A DNA stretch of 64,000 nt from Mytilus galloprovincialis (Eukaryota; Mollusca; Bivalvia; Mytilida; Mytilidae), in NCBI RefSeq assembly GCF_965363235.1, contig NC_134843.1:87019795-87083794 (forward strand), written 5' to 3'. A program made the translations under genes and the position numbers. The notes beneath the pieces are model-generated. The model was given only the letters and a program-made list of their open reading frames with translations. It had not been told where the DNA came from and searched no databases. The number at the start of each line of letters is the position of its first letter. The stretch's first letter is position 1. This document shows, piece by piece, positions 24,301-36,200 of this stretch.

Positions 24301-25224
24301 TAATCCACCATACATATCGACATGCAAAGTGTACATAATGCTAGAAATTGATTGTTTGTGTTTTCCAAAAAGAATATAACATGTTACATAGAAGACCAAG
24401 TGATCAATATCCTGGAGCTTTCTGCTGGACAACATATTTAGTTTTCACCAAGATGTCATCATTCCTATTGGAATGAACTGTGCGTTTCTTTGCCAACATT
24501 TCTGATTTTTATAAGACTCATATTATTTTCAGACACTTATAAAATACAACGAAGCTAGGTCTTTTAATTTCACATAATGGTATGTTTATGATTTTCTGTC
24601 CGTTAACAATCAAAACTTTTTTTATGTGCTCCTATTCATATATCCTCCTGAAATATCCAAACGAAAAAGGGACACATCTTCCTCCGCCTCATTTTAAGGC
24701 ATATACATGTGAATCCTGTGGTCATCTCAATTATAGGGTCTATGACAATAGACGATTTCAATTTTAGAATAATACATTTTCCTGACCTAAGCAGCTATAT
24801 AAAACATTCACATATTTATCGAGTAAACATTCCTGAACGTCTGTCCTTTAAACAAAAAAGTTCATTAGAAAGTACCAAGTTGATAAATATTCAGTGTCAA
24901 CTTCACAAATCATACAGGATAGACTTTTAGTATTCAAATTGTAGGTGCTGACATTTTAAATCATTTTATTTAACTGTTTTCCTTTTATATGTCATAACGT
25001 TTCTTTTGGTTGCATGACTTTTGACACGGCTCGGTATTTGTATATTAAGGTTTAGTTCATTTAAGTCCTTGAGCGTTACTGGTGCAGATTTGTCCAGACG
25101 TAAAATTCGAACGCATGTGACTTTTAAAGAGTTGTTTTCATTTTGAATACCGTTAATTGTACTTAATTGGGATAGTGTATATGTCTATCATATGTTATAC
25201 GATATTGTATTATTGTACCTCGAA
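21334..25224. other. intergenic; scattered repeat fragments
   Basis: AT-rich, no gene. Contains the tRNA-like piece at 22686 and, at about 23998-24150, a repeat rich in G and C runs, bounded by GCGGATCCAG and CTGGATCC. About 24700-25060 resembles 50150-50345 (shared GGTGCTGAC, then GGCTCGGTA), so both are copies of one dispersed element. Confidence 0.5.
22686..22770 (+). repeat. tRNA-like sequence with A and B boxes (pseudo-tRNA or tRNA-derived SINE head)
   Basis: TGGTCTAGTGG at 22693-22703 matches the pol III A box and GGTTCGAACC at 22747-22756 the B box. The boxes are about 44 bp apart, and I could not draw a convincing seven-pair acceptor stem or a normal anticodon arm. It therefore reads as a worn tRNA copy or SINE head rather than a working tRNA gene. 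Confidence 0.45.
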
Positions 25225-26830
25225 ACTGACATGATTTATAACAAACCTTACTAAAATTGTTTTTTGATAAATTTTGACATTATAAAGAAACTAAGTTGTC
25301 AACTCCCTCAGCCAATGTTGACCGTAGATTGATTTGGCTAATTATTTTTTTCAGGTCTGTTCGGTTATATAGCTCTTAAATTGTTTCGGTTTTTAAACAT
25401 CCTTGGCTTTCAAACTGCTTTTAGCATTCCCGTTGGAGGAAAATCCAGAAAAGCGCCTCAAACCCATTAAATTTATAACGTGCTGTTTTCAATTTATACA
25501 TCACATCATACATCTGCTGGTAGACTACAGTCCTTGAGAGTATCATCAGCTCAGAAGTCAGTAATTCGAAAAAGACTTCATTTAAAACAAACCTTTCTCA
25601 AATTGTTCATCGATTTCTTCTTTATTTAAGGTATAACTCCTTCAGCCAATATTGACCTTATATGGATTTGGGTTTGTTTTTGTCCTTTTTGTTGTATAGC
25701 TCTTCAATTGGTTCGATTATTATACATAATTGGTTTCAAAGATTTGGTTTGTCATGTTTGTAAGGATTATAGCATTCAGTTTTTTTGAATATCTGTTGGA
25801 TCCAAACTATTGTAACATTACCCTATAATGTCTGTTTGGGTAATCACGCAATTTTGTTAACAAGGTTCCGTGATGAAGGCCGTAAATTGACCTATAATGG
25901 TTTACTTTTTTAAATTGTTACTTGGATGGAGAGTTGTCTCATTGGCATTCATACCACATCTTCATATACCAAAATTATAAACAACGGAAGTTTATCTAGC
26001 AATACAACCAGGTTTGGTCCACCTGTCCCCCGAAAATACCTGTACCAAGTCTGGAATATCTTGAGAGTATCATCAGCTCAGAAGTCAGTAATTTGAAAAA
26101 GACTTGATTTAAAACAAACCTTTCTAAATTGTTCATCGATTCATTTTTTATTTAAGGTATAACTCCTTCAGCCAATATTGACCTTATATGGATTTGATTT
26201 TGTTTTTGTCCCTTGTTGTTATATAGCTCTTCAATTGGTTCAATTATTAAACATACTTGGCCTTTAAAGATTCGGTTTGAGCTTTCCTGATGGAAGTAAA
26301 CCCAGTAAAGCGTTTCGGAAGGATAAATTTTTTAACGTGTTGTTTTAATTTTTTCAACCTCAAACACTTTTTTGTTGGTGTTTTTGTCATGTTTGTTAGG
26401 ATTGTTCTATTTAATTGTTATGATGGATCCAAACTATTGTCACATTACTCTTTAATGTCTGTTTGGGTAATAACACAATTGTTTTAACATGTCAAAACTA
26501 TAAACAACGGAAGTTTTTCTAGCAATACAACCAGGTTTAGTCCACCATTCCCTTGAAAATGCCTGTTCCAAGTCAGGAATATCACTTCTGTTTTCCAATT
26601 GTTGTGTAGGTTGATTAAGACGAGCATTTGTTTTTTTGTCAGATTTTATAAATTATCAATAAACTAAGGTTTCACGCAAAGGGAACCTTCGATGAATTTG
26701 GCTACTATTTTACAGTCCTTTTTAATCATAAAGCTATTAAATTCTTTCGGTTTTTACGAACCCCTGGCTTTCAAATAACTGCATGGCTTTACTTAACTTT
26801 GGAATTCGGAATGTTTGTTAATACCTTTTT
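25225..26830 (+). repeat. tandem array of about four degenerate ~520-bp units
   Basis: Two good copies lie at about 25540-26060 and 26062-26580: GAGAGTATCATCAGCTCAGA, then TATAACTCCTTCAGCCAATA, then AGCAATACAACCAGGTTT. Poorer copies flank them at about 25225-25535 and 26581-26830, recognised by 'GCCAATGTTGACCGTAGATT' and by TTTCGGTTTTTACGAACCC. It looks like local duplication of a transposon-tail sequence. Non-coding. Confidence 0.65.
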
Positions 26831-27177
26831 CGTAATCACACAGTTTCGTTTTTCATAAATCTTATTTTCGTACGCTTAATGATATGCAAGTTATATATTG
26901 GGAAATCGAGCATTCAATGCTCCGAACTGTTAACACCTTAGTTATTTTACTTTATCACCCTTTTGATCTTTGATTGTGGGGAGTTTCAGTTATCATCGTA
27001 CTGACTCCAGTTTTGAAAGAAAATTTAATTTATATTAGATAAGGCGTTAAAACAGGAAAAATTTCATACACATTATTTATACATATTTCTGTTTTCATAT
27101 TGTCGAAGGAAAAAAAGAAATATTGTTTCACCAGGATTTATAAAACTTAAGTAAGTATAGAATGGTAATTGACAGTA

Positions 27178-27183
27178 TTTATT
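27178..27183 (-). terminator. poly(A) signal of the HEPN-nSTAND3-ANK gene
   Basis: AATAAA on the minus strand, 157 bases after the stop codon of the gene ending at 27340. Confidence 0.5.
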
Positions 27184-27339
27184 TTGGGACTTTTTATTAG
27201 CTCAAATGTATGTTAACAAGATAGATCACAAGTCTTATTTGAATAATGCAGTACAAAACTTTACTTCGAAATCCCAGGTATAATAGAAAAATACCCCGCG
27301 ATTGACAACTAAACAAATGTATCAAATAGATTCAGTTTT

Positions 27340-30237
27340 TCACCACAGAAAATAAAACGGATTGTAATTTTTACTCGTGTCATCTTCAAAGTGTTCAAGA
27401 AAACGCACAATATCCCAATGTCCTGCTTTTTTGGCTTCATCTAATGGCGTCTGGCCATTTGAATCACATAAAGTAAAGTCTGCTTTCTTTACTGCCAACG
27501 ATTCGACGATAGCAAGACAACCGACTTTACAAGCGAAGTGTAATGGTATTTTACCGTCATTGTCAGGGTGAGAAAGATCTCCTTTATAGTCTATTAGAAG
27601 ATAAACTAAATCTCGTACACTTTGAATTTCTGTTTCAGTCGGTGGAACATTCAACCCGTTGCAAACAGCATGAAGCGGAGACCGTTTGTTGTTATCTACT
27701 AAATGCATGTCGGCATTATGTAACAATAAAATTTTGACAATATCTATATGTCTCATTTCACATGCCAAATATAATGGTGATTGTCCGTTGTTGTCACACA
27801 TATTAACATCAACATTTCGTTCAACAAGCATGTTAACCAGAGGTAAATGACCACCTTCAGTTGCAATGTGGAGTGGTGTTTGTTGACAGTTATTTCTTAT
27901 GTTCAGGTCTACGTTTTGATCGACAAGTATTTTTAAAACACATTCAAACTCATCTGCTATGTATATCGAAAGTTCTCCAAATTCAAACTTTGAGGTCGAA
28001 GATAATTTGCATGGTAATTTACGCTTCAGATTACCCGAGGGCCATTTCTTTTGCACTTTACCTCTGTTTTTACACGTTACATGCAGTGCCGAGTTTCCAT
28101 CATTGTCGCATTTTAAAAAGTTGGCATTTCTTTGAAGCAAAATATTTAATATTCTACTATTTCCTCCAGCACATGTCTTATACACGATAGACTGACCTTT
28201 CATGTCACATAGTGATATATCTGCACCTTCATTTAGAAGAATCTTTACAATATCAATAGGACCATATTCACAAGCTGTATGTAAAGGTGTTTCTCCATGT
28301 TTATTACGTTTATTTACGTCTGCTTTTTTATGGCGCAAAATCTCGATGACAGATTTGTGTGCTTCAATATCAGTATCGGTTGGACGCTGCCAAGGATTGC
28401 CAAAGAACCATCCAACATCTTTTTTCCTGCTTCCATAACCCTTACATGCTGAATGAAATGCAGTCTTTCCATCATTATCTAACTGTGATATATTTGTTAT
28501 ACTGTTGAGTAACAATGTCACGACATCTGTGTGTTCTCGTTGACATGCAAGATCAAGTGGAGTATTTCCGTCGTTGTCGCACACGGTTATATCTGCTTTA
28601 ATTTCTACCAACACTTTGACAACATAGTAATCACCACTTTCGCAAGCAATATGTAACGGCGTTTGTCCTTTATAGTTACATAATGAAACATCAGCCTGGT
28701 ATTCTAATAACAACTGCACGATAGATTGATGAATACCATGAGTGTCATAACAGACATGTGTTGGAAAAGGTGAACTAAATTTGGAAACACCAACTTCAAA
28801 AGATTTCCCATTATTGTCACATAATGAAATTTTGACATTTGTGTTTCTTTGAAATACCACATCTCTCCATGTGCATGCAAGGTGCAAAGATGTATTACCT
28901 TGTACAGCTGTTTGATGGTTAACATCAACACCTCTTTTCAGTAATAGCCTAACTATATCATCGGAATTTCCAAGAGAAGCGAAATGCAGTGGAGTAAATC
29001 CATTATTATCAGTTAAAGATATTTCTAATTTTTTATCTAGAAGGAGGTTTATAACGGACAAATGATCATCTTTTGTTTCGATATTAGAACAAGCGGCATG
29101 AAGAAGTGACTGACCCCTTTTGTTAAAATGAAATATAGTGATATTTTGCTGAATTAAAAACTGTACTATATCGATATTTCCACCTTGACAAGCTGCGTAC
29201 AATGGGGAATATCCATTCTTGTCACAAAAAGCAGCATTGGTCTCACTTTTTACTAAAACCTTCACTATATCAATATGACCTACATGTGAAGCTACACATA
29301 ACGAAGACCATTTATCAAAATGTGATATATTAATTTGACTGTTTAATAAAGTTTCTACTACATTTAGATGTCCATTCCCTGAGGCTAAATGTAAAGGGGA
29401 TAATTTATCGACATATAAAGAAATGGTGGTTTCGTTCTGAAGTAAACTATTTACTATTGTAATGTAGCCATTTTCACATGCCACAGCAAATGATGATGGT
29501 GTTATGTTTGCATTATTAACCAGCAATAATTTCACAGTATCTGTATGTCCATTTTGACAAGAAAGAAACAATGGCGCACCATCATTGTGATTTATATCTG
29601 ATTTCTTCTCTAATAAAAGTTGTACAATATCTGTATACCCACCTCCGCATGCTACATCCAAAGGTGTGCAATCATCATCAAAATATTCGCATTCATCGAC
29701 ATCTGCATCTTTTTGTAAAAGCAAACGAACTATGTTTAAATGCCCTCCTTTACACGCATTTATCAGCGGCGTTCCGTTAAAAAAAGAAATCTTACTGACA
29801 TCAATTTCATTGGCAATTAACAATTTCACAATTTCCGTATATCCGTTTGCACATGCGATATTCAATGGAAAATAATCAATTAAACCATGTGCTGATACAA
29901 TGCAATTGTGATTAATCAACAGTATTACCACGTTGGTGAATCCTAGTTCACAAGCAATATATAATGGTGACCTGTCGTTGCTATCAAATAAATTTACATT
30001 ACAACCTATTTTAATAAGGAATTCAATAATATCTTCATAACCCTCCCGAATGGATTCAATCAGAGAAGTTGATATCTGCGTTTCCTTGTTCATACCGATA
30101 CAGAAGTCGTCATAATCATCATCATCATCTTCATAACCAATACTCGTTATAATGCCACTTTCATCGAGTTGATTGAATATAGTTGTAGTTACGTCAATAT
30201 TTATCTCGAAAAATTTAATTAGTTTCATTCTAAAAGA
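27340..30237 (-). CDS. exon 6: 24 ankyrin repeats and C-terminus
   Basis: Opens with SFRMKLIKFFEI and an acidic patch DDDDDYDD, then 24 repeats, nearly all with [ST]-P-L-[HY] and G-[HY]-x-[DE]-[IV]-V. Three repeats carry long insertions (near 28720-28850, 28330-28430 and 27950-28070), which may be contact loops. The frame is also open upstream of 30237 as far as 30300, so the exact acceptor is uncertain (GAG|TCT chosen for phase). Ends FEDDTSKNYNPFYFLW. Confidence 0.85.
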   Translation of the reverse strand, partial: SFRMKLIKFFEINIDVTTTIFNQLDESGIITSIGYEDDDDDYDDFCIGMNKETQISTSLIESIREGYEDIIEFLIKIGCNVNLFDSNDRSPLYIACELGFTNVVILLINHNCIVSAHGLIDYFPLNIACANGYTEIVKLLIANEIDVSKISFFNGTPLINACKGGHLNIVRLLLQKDADVDECEYFDDDCTPLDVACGGGYTDIVQLLLEKKSDINHNDGAPLFLSCQNGHTDTVKLLLVNNANITPSSFAVACENGYITIVNSLLQNETTISLYVDKLSPLHLASGNGHLNVVETLLNSQINISHFDKWSSLCVASHVGHIDIVKVLVKSETNAAFCDKNGYSPLYAACQGGNIDIVQFLIQQNITIFHFNKRGQSLLHAACSNIETKDDHLSVINLLLDKKLEISLTDNNGFTPLHFASLGNSDDIVRLLLKRGVDVNHQTAVQGNTSLHLACTWRDVVFQRNTNVKISLCDNNGKSFEVGVSKFSSPFPTHVCYDTHGIHQSIVQLLLEYQADVSLCNYKGQTPLHIACESGDYYVVKVLVEIKADITVCDNDGNTPLDLACQREHTDVVTLLLNSITNISQLDNDGKTAFHSACKGYGSRKKDVGWFFGNPWQRPTDTDIEAHKSVIEILRHKKADVNKRNKHGETPLHTACEYGPIDIVKILLNEGADISLCDMKGQSIVYKTCAGGNSRILNILLQRNANFLKCDNDGNSALHVTCKNRGKVQKKWPSGNLKRKLPCKLSSTSKFEFGELSIYIADEFECVLKILVDQNVDLNIRNNCQQTPLHIATEGGHLPLVNMLVERNVDVNMCDNNGQSPLYLACEMRHIDIVKILLLHNADMHLVDNNKRSPLHAVCNGLNVPPTETEIQSVRDLVYLLIDYKGDLSHPDNDGKIPLHFACKVGCLAIVESLAVKKADFTLCDSNGQTPLDEAKKAGHWDIVRFLEHFEDDTSKNYNPFYFLW

Positions 30238-33200
30238 CTCATATACTAATTGTTTATTATCGACATTGAGATATTGAGATAAGACGTGGCACGGTACTTG
30301 TCTATCCCAAATTCATGTATTTGGTTTTCATGTTACATTTGTTATTCTCGTGGTGTTTTGTCTGATGATTGGTCTGTTTCTGTGTGTGTTGCGTTTCGAT
30401 GTTGTGTCGTTGTTCTCCTCTTATATTTAATGCGTTTCGCTCGGTTTTGGTTTGTTACCCCGATTTTGTTTTTTGTCCATGGATTTATGAGTTTTGAACA
30501 GCGGTATACTACTGTTGCCTTTATTTATTATGTAGTGTGCTATTAACATTTTTCTTTTCCAGATCTCCTAAAAGTCTACAAAAATAGGACTCTTCCATGT
30601 CCTCGGAAATTATAACCAGGCTGTCATTATTTGTAGCCCCTACTGACTCCAATATATATCTATCACCGATAAATGACACAGATGCATATTTGATAAAGCA
30701 TTCTTTAAAATATTGTCCAAAAACAATAACTGCAGTGTCATAAATTTTGTCATGATAAAATTCATAACTCGTGCCTCTATTCCTGAGATATGTTCCCGTC
30801 AGACTACAAAAAGCATCAATTAAAGAGCGTCTAAGTATCTCTACGTCTAAATTGATATCAAATTCTTCTCCAATTCTTTTTATTTTAGTTTGAATGTCAT
30901 TTGAGACTAATTTAAACTTCAGCCATTGTTCATCGAACCCCTCTTCAAATATTAAACATAACACGAGAGCGCACTGTTTGAATTTGTTTTCTGTTAGAAT
31001 GATTTCTTCTAAATCGGCCCTTATTGTAGCTATAGGTGCTAAAAAAAGAGTTCTTAATTCTTTTGACGATCTATCGGTTGAAAGTCTACAAAGCAAAGGG
31101 AAAAAATTAAACTCATTCAGAATGTCATTGACTTCTTTAATCCTATCGTTGGGTAGATACTGCTTTATCATCAACAGTCTCTCTTCAGGGAGGAGACAAA
31201 GAGAGTCTGACAATATATTACATTCATGCTTAATAAAACAACACAGTTGCTGGAACCATTTGTCTTTAAACACCTCTAGTCTACACGAAACCAACAGTTT
31301 AGCCAATTTAGTTTTGTCTGTCCGTACTGTCGTATTCTGGGATTCGATAACATTGTCTTTGAATATTTCTTCAACCGGGCCTGCCAAATCTGACCATGTT
31401 TGTACAATTTGTAGATTAATGTTCTTTTTCCCACAAATGTCGTCAATGACAAAAACTTGATTTCGTTTTTCATTTCGATAATTTATGATATCAGCAGGTG
31501 CTGTTACAAATGATGAGTGAACAATTTCATATTCATATTTACTATGTAAATATAATGCAATATGATGAATTAGGGAAGATTTACCAGAACCGGAACTTCC
31601 TGTAACAACAGCAATGTTAGATGAACATATTTTGGATATCACATGTTCTGTTGCCCTTGTAACAAAAAACTTTTTATCATCTTCTTTCCATTGTTTTATA
31701 TTATCTCCATGTTGTGCTAAAATAAAAATAACGTTTTTCTATTTATCAAAGATGCCAGTTTTTTCAAAAACATTTGTGCATTCAACACGAGTTTCCATAA
31801 TAATCTTAAAAGACTTACAAAAAGTTTGGAAAGGCAAAACTATAAGGTGTTTAAGATCATATAAACCTTAAAGCCATACATATTGCATCCTAGAGGCGTT
31901 GATTTTTTTGTTAATGGTATTTTAAAATTTAGTTGAAGCACAGTTAAAATATTACAAAAATATCTAAAAGCTTTTGTAATAAAACAATCGAAAGAAACGG
32001 CCACTTGGTCAAAACATGGTCCTACAAAGGCGGTACAACATTCTTCAAGTAAACCATACGATACATGTAGAAATGTCGAATGCGTGTGTACAACTAGTCT
32101 TTGAAAATATACTTTATATGATGCGCGCGTGAACAAATATTTAGAAATAAAGCATTTAAGAGCTCAAAAAGCTAAAAGAACAACCCAAACCACCAATTTC
32201 AATATTGCTTGAGGGAATTTATTTCGAAATTTCAGTACAATTACATAATTTTACCAACTTCATAAGAAATGGGATTTTTGAAAAAAAACAAGCAAGGTTT
32301 ATCATTGTGTTGATGTTTGTATTTTTTAATAGCACACGGTTATTTTTCTCTGACCGTTTATAAAGTCATTACACTTCATTCGAATGTATGTTGGATATAT
32401 ACTAATACATATTTTAGTCTTATATACATGTTTTTTAATTAGTTTTTGAGCAAAAACCTAGCACTCGGTAACTTTGATTACTCTCAGAAGTTTTACTTTG
32501 CTTCATTTGTGTTGTTTGTTAGTTAGATTGTAAGTGATACATAACATTACAATGACGTGTACAAATCAATGTTTACCTCTTTTATGTTTTGGAATTGTTT
32601 CTTGGTCGTGTCTTTGAAGTTCATTTCCAAGAAATGTAATTTGTTCTTCCTGACACAATAGGCGATCTTGCATCATTTTGTCATCTTCAATTTTCATTTT
32701 TAATTCTTTTTCAATAAAGCTTATTCTATCATCAAATGTTTTTGTAATTTCTACCAATTCCTTTCGGATTTTTTCAAAGTTGTCATCTGCACTCGATGCA
32801 ACAGTTTGTGCATATTCGGCTAAATCCCGTGTCTGTTCACGAATCTCATTTACTAGTTCTAGGCCTAGCGGTGTACCGCTAAGCAAACTGATTCCTAGAA
32901 ATACATAGAAATAAATTCTAATTCAAATTAAAATCTGCTAAGATTATTGTTTTCTAGACTTGTAATGCTTAATGAAAGTCTAGAAAGAACTTCTTCATAA
33001 GTAGATTATGTGTATATGATACTTTTTTTTTTTTTATCCTTTGCTAAAACTGAAAAAATTTATTCAATTATAAAAGCATACGCTTTTTGTACCACGCAAA
33101 AGTGGCCACGCTCTTTGCACATTAGAAACACATTGCAACACTTTTCTTTGAAATCAGATGATGGCTTATGGAAAGGCCAAAAACTGATCCAATTCAGCAT

Positions 33201-36200
33201 ATCATCATTTTGAAATGGCTGTTCAGATTTTCTGAACCTATATATCATTATAATTTGAATATGTTGTCTTCCCTTGAACAGCCAAGTTAAATATGCCGCT
33301 AACCGTTATATATACATTGATCAAAATAATTTCAGCATTACATAAGGAGGGCGCAGCGTAACGATTGCTTAAGAACAGAAATTCTAAATATTTAACTTTC
33401 TGAAATGTTATCCAAATTATCCTTTTCCTGACTTGTTGATAGTGTTTATCTAATCAACGTTGTTCGTTTGATATCAGTCCTTTATTTGTAAAAAATCGGG
33501 TATTACGTTAAATGTTCTTGCATTACTTTTTATTTTCTATACTAACGTCATGAAAAAGGCGACCATGGAGGATGACGTCAAACACAAAGAACACATCTGT
33601 TTGCCGATATTTTGAAAAGTAGGATTTATACTGTCAACTTATCGTCTTGAAATATTAGAGTAACAGGTTCCACCACCAAGTCGCGTGCAATATACTAGTA
33701 TACATTTATTTCCCGTGCCTGAGGGAGATATGAAGATTTGTTCACCCAAGAATATTCATATTTCACGAGGGCTCTGCCCGAGGGAAATATGATTTTTCGA
33801 GGGTGAACAAATCTTCATATCTCCCGAGGCCAAGGGAAATGAATGTTTTATTCTACTGCCTAAGCTTTGTATACTATCTGAACTTCAAATATTAGTTTGC
33901 ATACCGGCATTTTTTCAGACTTATTCGCTTGATTTTATTACTGAGCACGACATACATATTGATAAACAGTACGGATAAACATTGATTATTTAATTAGTCT
34001 TTTTGTTTTAACGTCTGAAATAAATTTGAACACGATAATGATATTTGCTATTGCTATTTCGATAATAAGAAGTTCAAGACGTTATGTACATAAACCGCGC
34101 AAAACGTCGCACGATTTAGTCCCGACATGTCAGAGGGGAATATGATACTCAGAGGTGAATATGAAGTTTTGTTCGACGTCACGTGTCAAAGTTTCAACCA
34201 ATCAAATGTTGATTTCGCTATCAAAATCAACATGCAATGGAATAATAATAGTAATCCAGCCTCGACGGTTAGATTTTACGATTTAAAATGCTCGACGAGC
34301 CTGCATCTTAAATTTGGAAATTTAACTGTCTCGAAAAGATAAATATCGTATCGGGAATTCTCGCTACATTGAAGACCCATTGGTTGCCTTCGGCTGTTGT
34401 TTGCTCTATGGTCGGGTGGTTGTCGCTTTGACATATTCACCATTTCCTTTCTCCATTTTATCATATTTGATGTGGTGGTAGGATCTATATGAAGCAGAAA
34501 AACAAATATAGCCTTTGTATGAGGTCGATACAAGGATATATTGACCTGAAAGAAGGTATTGACTGAGGACGAAGTCCGAGGTCGATATACGCATTTGGGT
34601 CGATATATCCTGTATTGACCAAATACAAAGGCTATATTTGTTATATTATTAATTTCAGACCATTATGCTTATTTGTATCAATATCGTCATTTGATATTGT
34701 TTGAATTTTATACATCATATTGTCTCCTTGACAATAACAACACATTCGTTGTTATTTAATTATTTTGTTTGTTTGTTTGACATCTGAGGTATTTGAAGAT
34801 TTTTTTCGTCAAATAATCGATTAAAGATATCATTTGTTTCAAAACGTTTAACGATATCATGAAATTCATTACATGACGTCACAAAGTAAATCGGTTTTTA
34901 TATATTCTAAAAATAACCGTGCAATATGCTTTTTGCTATCCGCCGTTTTCTCTCTACCTGCGAAAATATAGTTTAACATGTGACTATCCCTAAACGAATT
35001 AAACCTGTAAAAATATACGAATTTATAATATTAGAAGTTATTAATTATATTGTGCAATTCATTTGTACCTTGCATCGTAATCATCTATAATTTTAAAAAA
35101 GACGTTTTACTATTTTATTCTTGTAAGAGATTATAATTGAAATTTGTACTATATATAACATAAATAAACGTAGCATTTCAATATATTTTATAAAGTTAAA
35201 ATATCAGTTGGCGACTTACATGATTTAACTTTCGCTTTTAAATGTTATTTTTTCAAGTCTCATCCGTCACGTTTATTTTTTTCTAAGTCCTTGTCTAATA
35301 AGTTTATTTATCTGTGATTATCCCTTTTCATTTTTTTTTACAATATCATAAACTTGCTCAATAAAAGATTTACCACACTTTTCCCATTTGGACAGATCTT
35401 TCAAAATAGAAACTTCATCTGTAGCATTTAGTTTCAAATCTTTAATGATCTGTTCCATTAACTTGAAACAATCTGAAAACTTCATTGGGTTCCATTCTGT
35501 GAAATCACAATGTGCCCATGGATTTCTTATGAAGGATCGTACCTGTAAATTAAATGTAAACAATACCAAAGGAGCAAACACATAAATCTATTTTACTGAG
35601 TATGATTACCTCTATATACCTTACATGCATGTTAAAAAATACCATTAAAATAATAGGTTTATATTTTGAAAATGTGCAAATTTTGAGACATGACTGACAG
35701 TGGAATGGTTATATTTCATATATATTGGGGCAGGTGTAATGCGCCCGAATTGCAGTAAATTGTGTCTTAAAGTTTACATACAAGGTTTAAAGATAAAATA
35801 CATACTGTGATATAAGGGAATATGCAGATATGCAGGAAAACAAACAGTGTGTAATGCTTTCATTATAATTTCATGATGCCTGATTTCTCTGATGAATATA
35901 AGCTATAATGTACAGCCCAAATCCCACTAGAACACGATCTCACCACGCTCACCGCGATCTAAAATAAATTTAGATCGTGCTAAGCTTGCAGTATCAGCGG
36001 CATGAAAATGTAAATTTTTTTTCAATCTCACTGCTTTTACGTCCCCATTACGCTTCTACAACGACCCCGCTTCGAGTATACCACGTTCTAACCACACATA
36101 TTCTGCGACCTCATTCCGATTATAACAATCTTTCTACGCTCATCACGGCCTCACTACGACAACACCACGATTTATTCGATTGCAACACGATCTTACCACG

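Noticed and set aside
24114-24368. 84-codon hydrophobic ORF on the minus strand
   Set aside because: Overlaps a C-run repeat and ends in its translation; no homology recognised.
25225-26830. Repeat array considered as CRISPR or satellite
   Set aside because: Units are ~520 bp and degenerate with no spacer pattern, and the window is eukaryotic.
30286-30546. 86-codon ORF with a membrane-like pattern
   Set aside because: Lies in the repeat within the last HEPN-gene intron; the hydrophobic pattern comes from T-rich DNA.
30894-31460. 188-codon ORF on the plus strand
   Set aside because: Lies antisense within the nSTAND3 exon, shows no domain, and its length follows from the opposing coding frame.
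32566-32886. Coiled-coil ORF as a separate small gene
   Set aside because: It has acceptor and donor at both ends with phases that fit exons 3 and 5, so it is an internal exon.
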